From assembly GCA_015056735.1 (NCBI GenBank), contig SVFT01000003.1:1-64000 (forward strand): 64,000 nt of DNA, written 5' to 3'. The notes below the pieces were generated by a model. That model worked only from the letters and a program-made list of their open reading frames with translations, was not told the origin of the DNA and ran no database searches. Both the position numbers and the translations under genes were made by a program. Shown one piece after another: positions 7,341-15,239 of this stretch (within the stretch, counting starts at the first letter, position 1; each line of letters opens with the position of its first letter). This stretch comes from Lachnospiraceae bacterium (lineage in GTDB: Bacteria; Bacillota; Clostridia; Lachnospirales; Lachnospiraceae).

Positions 7341-7947
7341 ACCTTTTCGAATATATACACCCACAATAATCCTGCCTGTACAATCCATATTCCCTCGACA
7401 GTTCGATCGAATGTTTATACCCGTCCTTCTTTTTAAAGTCCGACGGAAGGTACCTGACACCTGCATCATGTGCAAGCCGCATCCCGATCTCATTGAGCTT
7501 CTCCGCATTTTTAAGCGGGCTGATCGACAGGGTTGTCGTAACAAAGTCGTACGATCCTTCCGCAGCCATTCGGACTGACTCCTTCAGTCGAAGCTCATAA
7601 CAGCGAAAGCATCTCTCGCCGCCTTCCGGGCACTGTTCATAGCCCTCGGCGATCGCAAAGAAATCATCCGGCGCATAATCCCCGATCACATACTCGATCG
7701 GATACGCACCGTCAGAAAGCCGGTTCAGCTCACCGATCAGACGAATCTGCTCTGTGACGCGCTTCTTATATTCGGTATCGTCCGTGATATTCGGATTGTA
7801 ATAGAAGACCGTGATCCGAAGAGTCCCTCTAAGCAGCGTGAGCACGTGGCTCGAGCAGGGCGCGCAGCAGCTGTGTAGCAGCAGCCGCTTCCCTTTCACT
7901 TCGGGATCTGCCAGGATCGTCTCCATTTCTTTTTGATAATTGGGCAT
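7339..7947 (-). CDS. queH: Epoxyqueuosine reductase QueH
   Basis: The non-orthologous replacement for QueG, performing the last step of queuosine synthesis, reduction of epoxyqueuosine in tRNA. The family's cysteines are all visible: LLLHSCCAPCSSHV near the N-terminus, CFRCYELRL in the middle and YCGCIYSKR at the end, thought to bind an iron-sulphur cluster and a second metal. FVTTTLSISPLKN and KKKDGYKHSIELSREYGLYRQ are family hallmarks. I prefer the internal ATG (MPNYQKEMETIL, about 200 residues), which has AGGGACGG upstream; the longer reading to 7989 lacks a ribosome site. The 3' end is followed by its own partial duplicate. Confidence 0.93.
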   Translation of the reverse strand: MPNYQKEMETILADPEVKGKRLLLHSCCAPCSSHVLTLLRGTLRITVFYYNPNITDDTEYKKRVTEQIRLIGELNRLSDGAYPIEYVIGDYAPDDFFAIAEGYEQCPEGGERCFRCYELRLKESVRMAAEGSYDFVTTTLSISPLKNAEKLNEIGMRLAHDAGVRYLPSDFKKKDGYKHSIELSREYGLYRQDYCGCIYSKR

Positions 7948-8090
7948 AGATCTTTCCGTCCCTTGCATGGAACAACCTGATCCATGCATACAAAACTACT
8001 TCTGCATTTTAACATGTCACCCTCATCTTTACAAACAAAAACGGGCTGTTTGTGATCTTTTTGTGTTCATCCCTTGAACGTTTGGTGAAA

Positions 8091-8144
8091 TGGGTTGCTT
8101 TTCCGTTTCCCCGCGGATAAACTGTGCACAACCCAAACGGAAAA
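8091..8144 (+). promoter_or_regulatory. Pseudoknot-capable leader of the VTC cluster
   Basis: Two crossing complementarities lie 30 bases ahead of the VTC start: TGGGTTG (8091-8097) with CAACCCA (8129-8135), and TTTTCCGTTT (8099-8108) with AAACGGAAAA (8135-8144). Their order gives an H-type pseudoknot on the plus strand, ending before the AAGGAG site at about 8159. No clear sigma-A promoter was found with it. It could be a regulatory RNA or a chance pairing of repeated segments. Confidence 0.4.
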
Positions 8145-8173
8145 ACACCATAAACAGAAAGGAGACATGACGG

Positions 8174-8848
8174 ATGCCACAATACCGACATGAGTGGAAG
8201 CACGAACTGACATACATAGATCTCCTGTCCATCAAGGCGAGGTTGCAGGCTGTCGCAGAGCCTGATCCGCATACGATCGACGGGAAGTACCTGATCAGGA
8301 GCCTTTACTTCGATAATCTGAATGACAAGGCGCTTCGTGAGAAGATCGACGGCGTGAACATGCGGGAGAAATTCCGCATCCGCTATTATAACGGCGACAC
8401 CTCCCTGATCCATCTGGAAAAAAAGAGCAAGCGATGTGGGCTCGGGACCAAATACAGTTCCCCGCTGACTGCAGAAGAAGCGCAGGCGATCGTCGACGGT
8501 GACATCGATTGGATGATGGACTCGCCTCATGACCTGGTCAGGGAGCTCTACACAAAAATGCGGACCCGGGGGCTGAGGCCCAAGACGATCGTGGACTATA
8601 CAAGAGAGCCCTTTATCTTCCGCCCCGGCAACGTACGCGTCACCTTTGACTACAACATCCGGACAGGCATGGGATGCACGGATTTTCTCAATCCGGAATG
8701 TGTGACGGTTCCGGCAGGCGATGCTCCCATTCTTATGGAAGTAAAGTGGGATGCTTATCTTCCGTCCATTATACGGGATGCGGTGCAGACACCCGGAAGG
8801 CGGGTAACCGCATTTTCAAAATACGCACAATGCAGAGTATACGGTTAA
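8174..8848 (+). CDS. VTC-domain polyphosphate polymerase-like protein
   Basis: A 224-residue VTC domain, related to the catalytic core of yeast Vtc4, a triphosphate-tunnel fold. Conserved basic and acidic residues that line the tunnel are visible: RHEWKHELT at the start, IRSLYFDN, KFRIRYYN, HLEKKSK, VDYTREPF and the late ILMEVKWDAYLPS. AAGGAG precedes the ATG by nine bases. It heads a three-gene plus-strand set with a DUF4956 membrane protein and a beta-helix surface protein, a set often seen together in Firmicutes along with CotH kinase, which is absent here. The substrate in this setting is not established. Confidence 0.88.
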   Translation: MPQYRHEWKHELTYIDLLSIKARLQAVAEPDPHTIDGKYLIRSLYFDNLNDKALREKIDGVNMREKFRIRYYNGDTSLIHLEKKSKRCGLGTKYSSPLTAEEAQAIVDGDIDWMMDSPHDLVRELYTKMRTRGLRPKTIVDYTREPFIFRPGNVRVTFDYNIRTGMGCTDFLNPECVTVPAGDAPILMEVKWDAYLPSIIRDAVQTPGRRVTAFSKYAQCRVYG

Positions 8849-8881
8849 CAGGCGGGCGATCCGCAGAAAAGGAGTAAAGAA

Positions 8882-9553
8882 ATGACATTCAACGATATCT
8901 TTAAATCAAGCTTTCTGGAAAATGTAAATTCCGTAACGATCCTCGATATGGCGCTGGCACTGCTGCTGGCCTTCGGTGTGGGCATGTACATCTTCTATGT
9001 TTATAAGAAAACCTTCTCGGGCGTCATGTATTCCTCGAGCTTCGGCCTGACGCTCGTCGCACTCACATTGATTACTACCCTCGTAATTCTGGCTGTTACA
9101 AGCAACGTCGTATTGTCTCTCGGTATGGTCGGCGCGCTGTCCATCGTCCGTTTCCGTACCGCCATCAAAGAGCCGCTTGACATCGCATTTCTGTTCTGGT
9201 CGATCGCGGCAGGTATTGTCCTGGCAGCCGGCCTGATCCCGCTCGCAGTATTCGGCAGCGCTGTCATCGGCATCATCCTGCTTCTCTTTGCAAACAGAAA
9301 AGCGGACAGCAATCCCTACATCGTTGTCCTGACCTGTGAAAACAGTGAAAGCGAAAAGCAGGCGACTGTTTTTCTCAGCGAGCACACAAAAAAATGTGTC
9401 GTAAAGAGCAAGACCGTACAGAAAGGCAGGATCGAACTGAATACAGAAATCCGTCTCAAAGATGATAACACGGATTTTGTAAACGAACTGGCTGACCTTG
9501 ACGGCGTTGCAAGCGCTGTGCTCGTAAGCTACAACGGCGATTACATGGGCTGA
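8882..9553 (+). CDS. DUF4956 membrane protein
   Basis: A 223-residue protein with about four membrane segments in its first 145 residues (for example ILDMALALLLAFGVGMYIFYV and IAFLFWSIAAGIVLAAGLI), then a soluble C-terminal domain with alternating beta/alpha character. The loop GALSIVRFRTAIKEP is the signature of DUF4956. It starts 33 bases after the VTC gene with a good AGGAG and is followed 23 bases on by the surface protein. Function is unknown; pairing with VTC proteins suggests a membrane partner of the VTC enzyme. Confidence 0.85.
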   Translation: MTFNDIFKSSFLENVNSVTILDMALALLLAFGVGMYIFYVYKKTFSGVMYSSSFGLTLVALTLITTLVILAVTSNVVLSLGMVGALSIVRFRTAIKEPLDIAFLFWSIAAGIVLAAGLIPLAVFGSAVIGIILLLFANRKADSNPYIVVLTCENSESEKQATVFLSEHTKKCVVKSKTVQKGRIELNTEIRLKDDNTDFVNELADLDGVASAVLVSYNGDYMG

Positions 9554-9576
9554 CACTCACTTTCGGAGGAAGAACC

Positions 9577-11157
9577 ATGACAACACACAAATATATCGAT
9601 CGGATCTGCGTTGCGATCATGCTGATCACCGTCGTGATCACTGTGCTGTTCATGAACGGCAAAAACTTCGGAATTGAAACCGTGGTCGACGAGGACGCGA
9701 AAAGCTACGAAGGAAATACGTATTTTACTGCAAAAGATCAGAACGGAAGCTGGGATACCTCGGAAGCTACTGTGATCACGCTTGATGGGGACAGTGTCAC
9801 CATTGACGGCGTGGGGGCCTATGAATATAACGGCGGCGTCTATATCGCAAACGGCGGATACTACGTCCTCTCCGGAACACTCACAGACGGCAGCATCGTT
9901 GTGGATACATACACCTCATCCAAAGTATGGCTGATGCTCGATAACGTGAACATCACCTGTGAAAAAGATGCCTGCATCCGGGTAAACGAAGCGGATAAAG
10001 TGTTCCTCACGCTGGCGGCCGGATCAGAGAATACGCTGACCGGAGGAGTCGAATACTCTTCGGAAGCACTTGCGGACGGGACCGGCGGTGTGATCTTTGC
10101 ACATGACGATCTTACGATCAACGGCAGCGGATCCCTTACGGTGGGTGCGCAGTATAAACACGGTATTGAAGCCAATGACGATCTTGTCATCACAGGCGGC
10201 ACGATCACGATCGATGCAGTCGAAGACGGCATCAGCGTTAACGAAAGCTTCCGCATGATGAACGCCGATGTGACGATCAATGCCGGAGATGACGGCATCC
10301 ATTCGGATGGCGATATTTACATTGAAAGCGGCACACTGCTGATCGGCAAATGCTATGAAGGTCTGGAAGCCGGCTGCATAGAAGTACACGGCGGCGACAT
10401 CACGATCTATCCGACCGACGACGGATTCAATGCGAACGCGATCAATTCGCAGTTCGGCGATCCGGGCGGATACGGACCGCGACGCGGAGCTTCGGAAGAA
10501 CCTGATTCCGCAGAATCGGAAAGCGATATATCCGCTCCGCCCGATATACAGACTTCCGAATCAGATGAAGATGATACTCCCTGCTATATCCTGATCACGG
10601 GCGGCAACGTCACGATCATCAATCTAAACGGGAACGATGCGGACGGTCTTGACTCCAATAAGGACATCACCATTACAGGCGGCACGGTCACGATCAGTGT
10701 ACCGAGCCAGGGGCCAAGCAATGCGATCGACTATGGCAGTGAGAGCGGCGGCACGGCTGTCATAAGCGGCGGTACCGTGATCGCGACCGGCGGTGCGGCT
10801 ATGTCGGAAGGATTTGACAACTCGTCTTCGCAGGCATCCTTCATGTATACATATGCGGAGGCGATCGAAGCGGGAACGGCCATCACTCTGGAAAATGAAA
10901 ACGGCGATACGCTCCTTTCCTATAAGACCCCCTGCAGCGTCACCGCGCTCACGCTAAGCTGTCCCGACATGACTGTCGGCGGGACTTATCGGCTCACAGT
11001 CGGCGATCACACGGAAGAGATCACGTTAGAAGACACATCCGTCACTTTAGGAGACGGTGCGACCGGATTCCAAGGCGGCCCGCACGGAATGGGCGGCAGA
11101 GGAGCATTTCAGGGCGGCAACGCCGAAGACTTCCGAAAGGGCGATCGCACAGAATAG
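9577..11157 (+). CDS. Secreted beta-helix carbohydrate-binding protein (Cthe_2159-like)
   Basis: A 526-residue protein with an N-terminal membrane anchor or signal (about residues 10-28), then a right-handed beta-helix made of repeating units such as DDLTINGSGSLTV, DDLVITGGTITID, GDIYIESGTLLIG and KDITITGGTVTIS. This matches the family of Clostridium thermocellum Cthe_2159, reported to bind acidic polysaccharides. An acidic low-complexity insert (about residues 300-335) interrupts the helix and the tail is Gly-rich. It closes the VTC / DUF4956 operon and is followed by a terminator. Whether it binds sugar or metal here is unknown. Confidence 0.8.
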   Translation: MTTHKYIDRICVAIMLITVVITVLFMNGKNFGIETVVDEDAKSYEGNTYFTAKDQNGSWDTSEATVITLDGDSVTIDGVGAYEYNGGVYIANGGYYVLSGTLTDGSIVVDTYTSSKVWLMLDNVNITCEKDACIRVNEADKVFLTLAAGSENTLTGGVEYSSEALADGTGGVIFAHDDLTINGSGSLTVGAQYKHGIEANDDLVITGGTITIDAVEDGISVNESFRMMNADVTINAGDDGIHSDGDIYIESGTLLIGKCYEGLEAGCIEVHGGDITIYPTDDGFNANAINSQFGDPGGYGPRRGASEEPDSAESESDISAPPDIQTSESDEDDTPCYILITGGNVTIINLNGNDADGLDSNKDITITGGTVTISVPSQGPSNAIDYGSESGGTAVISGGTVIATGGAAMSEGFDNSSSQASFMYTYAEAIEAGTAITLENENGDTLLSYKTPCSVTALTLSCPDMTVGGTYRLTVGDHTEEITLEDTSVTLGDGATGFQGGPHGMGGRGAFQGGNAEDFRKGDRTE

Positions 11158-11164
11158 CCAAACA

Positions 11165-11203
11165 AAAAGACATCCCGGATCAATTTGATTCGGGATGTCT
11201 TTA
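11165..11203. terminator. Bidirectional rho-independent terminator
   Basis: A hairpin, AAAGACATCCCG with CGGGATGTCTTT, is flanked by A-rich bases to the left and TTTATTATT to the right. It separates the convergent beta-helix gene and TetR gene. Confidence 0.85.
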
Positions 11204-11218
11204 TTATTCTCATACTGC

Positions 11219-11803
11219 CTACTCTTCCACCAAAAGCCCGGACATCAGATACATGATCTCTTCGTCCACTGCCTTTTCCGTAACGCCAACCGTCTGCGAT
11301 GCGATCTTAAGACCTTCCAGCACGTACATCATGTTGCGCGCCGTCGCAGTCGGATCCTCCGCATAGAATTCACCGGCTTCCATGCCGGCCGCGATCAGAT
11401 TCTCCAAAACCTTCACGCCGGTCAAAAACTGTTTGCGAAGCGTGTTGTTCTTCCGGTCGCTCTTGTTTTCAAAATAAAACTCATAGGTCGCTGCCATAAG
11501 CGAACTTTTCTTTTTCAGGATCTCTTTTTTCTGCTCCTTTAAGAAAACCGCAAGAATGTCGGAAGGCGAACTGTTCTCGTCAAGCTTTCCGTCAAGCGAA
11601 GCATCTTCCGTCTCCTCGTCTAGTTTCAGGATCTCGCGGAAGATCTCCTCCGTACTCTCAAAATGAAGATATAAACCGCCGCGGCTGATCTTGCAGGCAT
11701 CAACGATGTCCTTCATCGTCACGGTCCTGTAACCCTTCTCGGCAAAAACTTCACGCGCGGTCTCTAAAATAAAACGTCGCTTTTGATTTGATTTCTCTCC
11801 CAT
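11219..11803 (-). CDS. TetR/AcrR family regulator
   Basis: A 194-residue repressor-type protein. The N-terminal HTH is typical: RRFILETAREVFAEKGYRTVTMKDIVDACKISRGGLYLHFESTEEIF (the stretch spans residues 9-55 in pieces), followed by an all-helical ligand-binding domain. It is the second gene of a two-gene minus-strand operon, 14 bases after a gene of unknown function. A 7-bp inverted repeat near the operon promoter is a likely operator. The ligand is unknown. Confidence 0.92.
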   Translation of the reverse strand: MGEKSNQKRRFILETAREVFAEKGYRTVTMKDIVDACKISRGGLYLHFESTEEIFREILKLDEETEDASLDGKLDENSSPSDILAVFLKEQKKEILKKKSSLMAATYEFYFENKSDRKNNTLRKQFLTGVKVLENLIAAGMEAGEFYAEDPTATARNMMYVLEGLKIASQTVGVTEKAVDEEIMYLMSGLLVEE

Positions 11804-11817
11804 TTGATGATGTCCTC

Positions 11818-12282
11818 CTACTCACGCATCGGCTTGTCCCAGTATGTGATGATCTCACGCATCTTGACGATGAGTTCCAGGAAAACGCCGCTCTCCACAC
11901 CTTTGCTCCAAACATCGCCCTTGCGCATGCCGGTCAGGATATATTTGGAAAGGATGTTGCCAAGATCTCCCATATCCTTAAGCTCCGCCTTTCTGATAAA
12001 AGCAAGCTCGTCCGCCGTCGTACGGAGACGGTACTTGGAATAGGTATAGAGAAAATTGCGATTCATCAAAAGCGTACTCTTCGCGACCTTCACAAAACCA
12101 AGGAGTGTGCTGTCATATACCGGAAATGCGATCGAATGCTCCGCAAGACCGTCGCCGGAATACGTATTGTAAGCCTGCTTGCTTCTTTGCTGCTCAAGCC
12201 ACGGAATATATGAGATCAGCTTCTGTACTTCCATTCTGTAATACTCGACCTGTTCTTCCCGATTTAACTTCTCCTGATCCAT
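11818..12282 (-). CDS. Conserved hypothetical protein, TetR-linked
   Basis: About 154 residues with no signal peptide or membrane segment. Notable stretches are LISYIPWLEQQ, SIAFPVYDSTLLGFVKVA, ILSKYILTGMRKG and MREIITYWDKP, rich in aromatic residues and helices. I believe related proteins occur in other Lachnospiraceae beside TetR regulators but cannot name the family with certainty. The start is set at MDQEKLN, with AGGGG about seven bases upstream; 22 more codons upstream would be possible without a ribosome site. It is co-transcribed with the TetR gene and may be its target. Confidence 0.7.
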   Translation of the reverse strand: MDQEKLNREEQVEYYRMEVQKLISYIPWLEQQRSKQAYNTYSGDGLAEHSIAFPVYDSTLLGFVKVAKSTLLMNRNFLYTYSKYRLRTTADELAFIRKAELKDMGDLGNILSKYILTGMRKGDVWSKGVESGVFLELIVKMREIITYWDKPMRE

Positions 12283-12303
12283 CCTTTCACCCCTTTTCAT
12301 CGA

Positions 12304-12327
12304 ACGTGTCGGTTTTGGATGACACGT
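12304..12327. promoter_or_regulatory. Likely TetR operator
   Basis: ACGTGTC (12304-12310) and GACACGT (12321-12327) form a perfect inverted repeat with a 10-bp spacer, inside which and beside which lies a smaller ACACGTGT palindrome. It sits between the start of the TetR operon and a weak minus-strand -10 (TATGAT, about 12337), where a repressor would block transcription. Confidence 0.5.
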
Positions 12328-12418
12328 GTGTCTTTTATCATAGCACATTCTAATCGCCCTTTACAGCGATTTTTTGAAAAAATCTGCCCTTCCTGTCATT
12401 TTTTGCCTTGCTATATTC

Positions 12419-12447
12419 TTGTATATTCTTCTATGGAAATGTATAAT
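12419..12447 (+). promoter_or_regulatory. Sigma-A promoter of the CNB-like gene
   Basis: TTGTAT (12419-12424), a 17-bp spacer and a perfect TATAAT (12442-12447), followed 38 bases later by the ATG. Confidence 0.6.
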
Positions 12448-12485
12448 GTTGACAGAATGTTGTGTAGCCAAAAAGTGAGGGGATT

Positions 12486-14747
12486 ATGGGAGTTGTAAAA
12501 GCAGAAAGCGGGAAACAGATCTTTGTGGCAGGCCAGCCGATCAAAGAATTCTGCGTGATCGCAAGCGGATCTGTTAAGGTTGCCTTTGACGGCGGTGAAT
12601 TCCTGCTTGGCAAGGGCGATATCCTGGGCATTCAGGACATCCATACAGGCGTGCATTCCTGCACCTATACCGCCATGAAAGAGACTTCTCTCCTGCCGTA
12701 TCCGTTCCAGGGGCAGAAACAGCTTTTCACACTGCTTCAGCAAAAGCCCGATGTGGCACATCTCTTCTTTACGGCCAGCATCCATTTTCTCAATCTGTGC
12801 ACGCGTTATGCCTCCCATATGCATACGCTGTGTCAGAATACGTATCTGTACTGCACGCGCAGTTATGAAGACTATCGCAGCCTGTGCAGCCGTTTTCTCA
12901 CATCGCCCAAGTCCCTGCCGGACATCGATACGCTCGAAGCGCTCACGCTCGATCATCCGCTCGAAGAGTGGCTTAGCGGCTACTACGACGGCCTGCGCGA
13001 GCTCGACAAGGACGCCAAGGCAGCGCTTTATGCAAAGCCGCTCCTGTTCAGAGGTTTTCTCTTCAACGCAGGACGCGATGCGGAGCGCATGTTTGCGGCG
13101 ATCGACAATATGCGCGGCTATCTGACAGATACGTCACCCCTGTTATTAAATGAAAACCAGCTTGATTTCCTGGACCTGTTCTCACACCTTTTGAGCAAGG
13201 CCAAGAAAGAAGAAGATATAGAAGAAGCCAAGAACCGGATCGAATCGCTGCTTGCGCAGATCGAAAAGCACCCCGTGATCGACAAGGAGCTTTTTGCGGC
13301 GCGTAAAAAGCAGTATGAGGAGACGCTGCAGCGCATCCTCACCAATGCGCAGAACAATACATCCGAAGCGCTCGATCTGTCCGCACTGCAGGATTCTCTG
13401 CAGACGATCCTGGAATTCTCCGGCGTGGAAGAGACGATCGCGACACGCTTTGAAAACGAAGTATCCGCATACAAGTCTCTCGCCGACAAGGACAATTCCG
13501 ACGACAGCACAAGGTCCCTTCGTCTGTCGCTTACAAAAGATTTCTATGCCGTCTTCCGCGGCTGCTTCATCAATGCGGTCGAGGCAGACGATATCATGCC
13601 GCTCCCCGTTAAGCTGTTCTTAAACTTCGGTTTTGTGGACTCCGGGCTCTGCGGCAATGAAAATGCGGCATATCTTTTGGAGATCGCAGATTCCTTTAAA
13701 GGAGATCCCGAGAACGGTGTCTATACGATCTATGAATGGCTCAGTGCCATCTTAAACGGCGAGAAAGAGCCGAGCCGTAACGAATTCGATCTTGACTATC
13801 CGGCATACCTGCATGAGCAGCGTACATCCGGCAACATCACCAAGGCAGAAGAGGCAGAACTCATGAATTCACCGGGCGATAAGGTGATCTTCGAGATGGA
13901 GAATGTATTCCCTCTCGTTAACAAGATCACGTTCGGTCGTATCACAACCTTCTGCCCGCTCCTTTCCGAGCACAATATCTTAAAGGATCTCCCGGATATC
14001 CTGATGACACCGGAGAAGGTCAGACAGACACTCGATGCGATCCGCGAATGCGACTACACCGCATTCTACCGCGAGACCGTTTTCTCAGATGAGGAGCACG
14101 GGATCACAAGAGAATTCGTGCAGGTGGAAGTCCGTCCCGATGTCATCCTGATGCCCAATATTGGTGCAAGGGGCGCGATGTGGCAGGAGATCGAAGGCAA
14201 GAAGAGAACGACCCCTGCGCGTATGATGATGTCCATCCTCCTTCTGGAGGACCCGTTGCAGATTATGACCAGAATGGTCGGCGAGTTCCGCTGGGAGATG
14301 TGCAAACGTATTCAGGGTGCGCACTGGAACGACCTTTCCGAACTGTCGCTCACCAGCGAGTATACGGATTATATCCAATTCTACAGAAAGAACCGCGAGC
14401 TTTCGCAGGAAGCAAAAGAGAAGATCCAGATGGCTCTGCAGAAGTCCAAGAACAGCTACAAAGAGATGTTCGTTCGCGATTACATCACCTGGATGAATTA
14501 CGAGGTCAAGGGATCGCCGCATCTGAACAAGGTATCCCGCGGCATCATCTTCACCTACTGTCCGTTCCCCGCTCAGATCCGCGAGCAGCACAAGGTGCAT
14601 CCGCTCTACAAGGATCTGATCGAGAAGCATGTGTTAAAAGCCAATCAGAAGATGCATCACATGGAAATGGTATGCTCCAGACTCCAGAAAGAGGAAGCGG
14701 ATATCCCGGAGCCGATTCAGAATCACATGGCATTTTTGACAATGTAA
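12486..14747 (+). CDS. Large protein with N-terminal cyclic-nucleotide-binding-like domain
   Basis: A 753-residue soluble protein. Residues 1-80 look like a Crp-type beta-roll: GKQIFVAGQPIKEFCVIASGSVKVAF, then LLGKGDILGIQDI, where a gate like GE..GE is weakly kept. The remaining 670 residues are mainly helical with no membrane segment and no motif I can assign. A possible coiled coil lies near residues 235-290 (KAKKEEDIEEAKNRIESLLAQ). It has its own promoter. No DNA-binding domain is seen, so a sensor or scaffold role is only a guess. The RiPP precursor gene follows after 96 bases without a clear terminator. Confidence 0.75.
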   Translation: MGVVKAESGKQIFVAGQPIKEFCVIASGSVKVAFDGGEFLLGKGDILGIQDIHTGVHSCTYTAMKETSLLPYPFQGQKQLFTLLQQKPDVAHLFFTASIHFLNLCTRYASHMHTLCQNTYLYCTRSYEDYRSLCSRFLTSPKSLPDIDTLEALTLDHPLEEWLSGYYDGLRELDKDAKAALYAKPLLFRGFLFNAGRDAERMFAAIDNMRGYLTDTSPLLLNENQLDFLDLFSHLLSKAKKEEDIEEAKNRIESLLAQIEKHPVIDKELFAARKKQYEETLQRILTNAQNNTSEALDLSALQDSLQTILEFSGVEETIATRFENEVSAYKSLADKDNSDDSTRSLRLSLTKDFYAVFRGCFINAVEADDIMPLPVKLFLNFGFVDSGLCGNENAAYLLEIADSFKGDPENGVYTIYEWLSAILNGEKEPSRNEFDLDYPAYLHEQRTSGNITKAEEAELMNSPGDKVIFEMENVFPLVNKITFGRITTFCPLLSEHNILKDLPDILMTPEKVRQTLDAIRECDYTAFYRETVFSDEEHGITREFVQVEVRPDVILMPNIGARGAMWQEIEGKKRTTPARMMMSILLLEDPLQIMTRMVGEFRWEMCKRIQGAHWNDLSELSLTSEYTDYIQFYRKNRELSQEAKEKIQMALQKSKNSYKEMFVRDYITWMNYEVKGSPHLNKVSRGIIFTYCPFPAQIREQHKVHPLYKDLIEKHVLKANQKMHHMEMVCSRLQKEEADIPEPIQNHMAFLTM

Positions 14748-14843
14748 CCTGCTCTTTCATGCCGGATTATCTGTCGGAGTGTATAAGCACACGCAGGCAG
14801 TGTTCATGCAAGGAACTCTATAATAATAAAAGGAGGTAAAAAC

Positions 14844-15161
14844 ATGAACGAGAACTTAAAGAAATTTCTGGAGGAAGCCGGTAAAAACGAGGAGCTTAAA
14901 AGTAAGCTCGAAGCACTTACCGACAAGGACACTTTGGTGACAAATACGATTGAGCTTGCAAAGGAGCATGGCTTTCATTTGACACCTGAGGATTTCGAAA
15001 CACCGAATACAGAAGAGTTGTCGTCTGACGAGTTGGATGCGGTTGCAGGCGGCGGTTATAAACTTCCGCTCTGCGTAGGTGCGAGCGGTGGGAAGGATTG
15101 TATGTGTATTTTCATCGGTGCCGCTCCCGGATGCGGATGCGTTATCATCGGTACAAACTAA
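14844..15161 (+). CDS. RiPP precursor with Nif11-like leader
   Basis: A 105-residue peptide precursor. The leader (about residues 1-70) is acidic and helical, with the Nif11-like start NLKKFLEEAGKNEELKSKL and the end SSDELDAVAGG, a double-glycine site for leader removal. The core (about residues 71-105) is Cys- and Gly-rich: Cys77, Cys86, Cys88, Cys97 and Cys99, including CMC and CGC pairs. A strong AGGAGG precedes the ATG. The radical SAM-SPASM enzyme encoded next is the evident maturase, so Cys-to-alpha-carbon or other carbon thioether links are likely (sactipeptide or ranthipeptide class), an inference. No protease-exporter gene is close by. Confidence 0.88.
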   Translation: MNENLKKFLEEAGKNEELKSKLEALTDKDTLVTNTIELAKEHGFHLTPEDFETPNTEELSSDELDAVAGGGYKLPLCVGASGGKDCMCIFIGAAPGCGCVIIGTN

Positions 15162-15176
15162 ATGCAGTAACAGAAT

Positions 15177-15209
15177 GATACCGGGGTGGATCTGATCTGC
15201 CCCGGTATC
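15177..15209 (+). promoter_or_regulatory. Hairpin between RiPP precursor and maturase
   Basis: A perfect 10-bp stem, GATACCGGGG (15177-15186) with CCCCGGTATC (15200-15209), 13-nt loop, and no U-tract behind it. Such hairpins between precursor and enzyme genes often lower downstream expression or stabilise the precursor message. A GTG at 15186 lies in this stem, arguing against it as the maturase start. Confidence 0.75.
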
Positions 15210-15239
15210 GTACAATCCGGTAGCGAAGGGAGAAGTGCC

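Noticed and set aside
7242-7544. A 100-codon minus-strand frame over the queH tail
   Set aside because: It overlaps queH in another frame, is Arg-rich with no homology that I can see, and runs into the repeat region.
12411-12956. A 181-codon minus-strand frame at the start of the CNB-like gene
   Set aside because: It overlaps the promoter and N-terminus of the real gene, and no family resemblance is seen.
15186-15239. An upstream GTG start for the radical SAM maturase
   Set aside because: The codon lies in the right edge of a perfect hairpin stem without a ribosome site, while the GTG at 15240 has AAGGGAG seven bases upstream.
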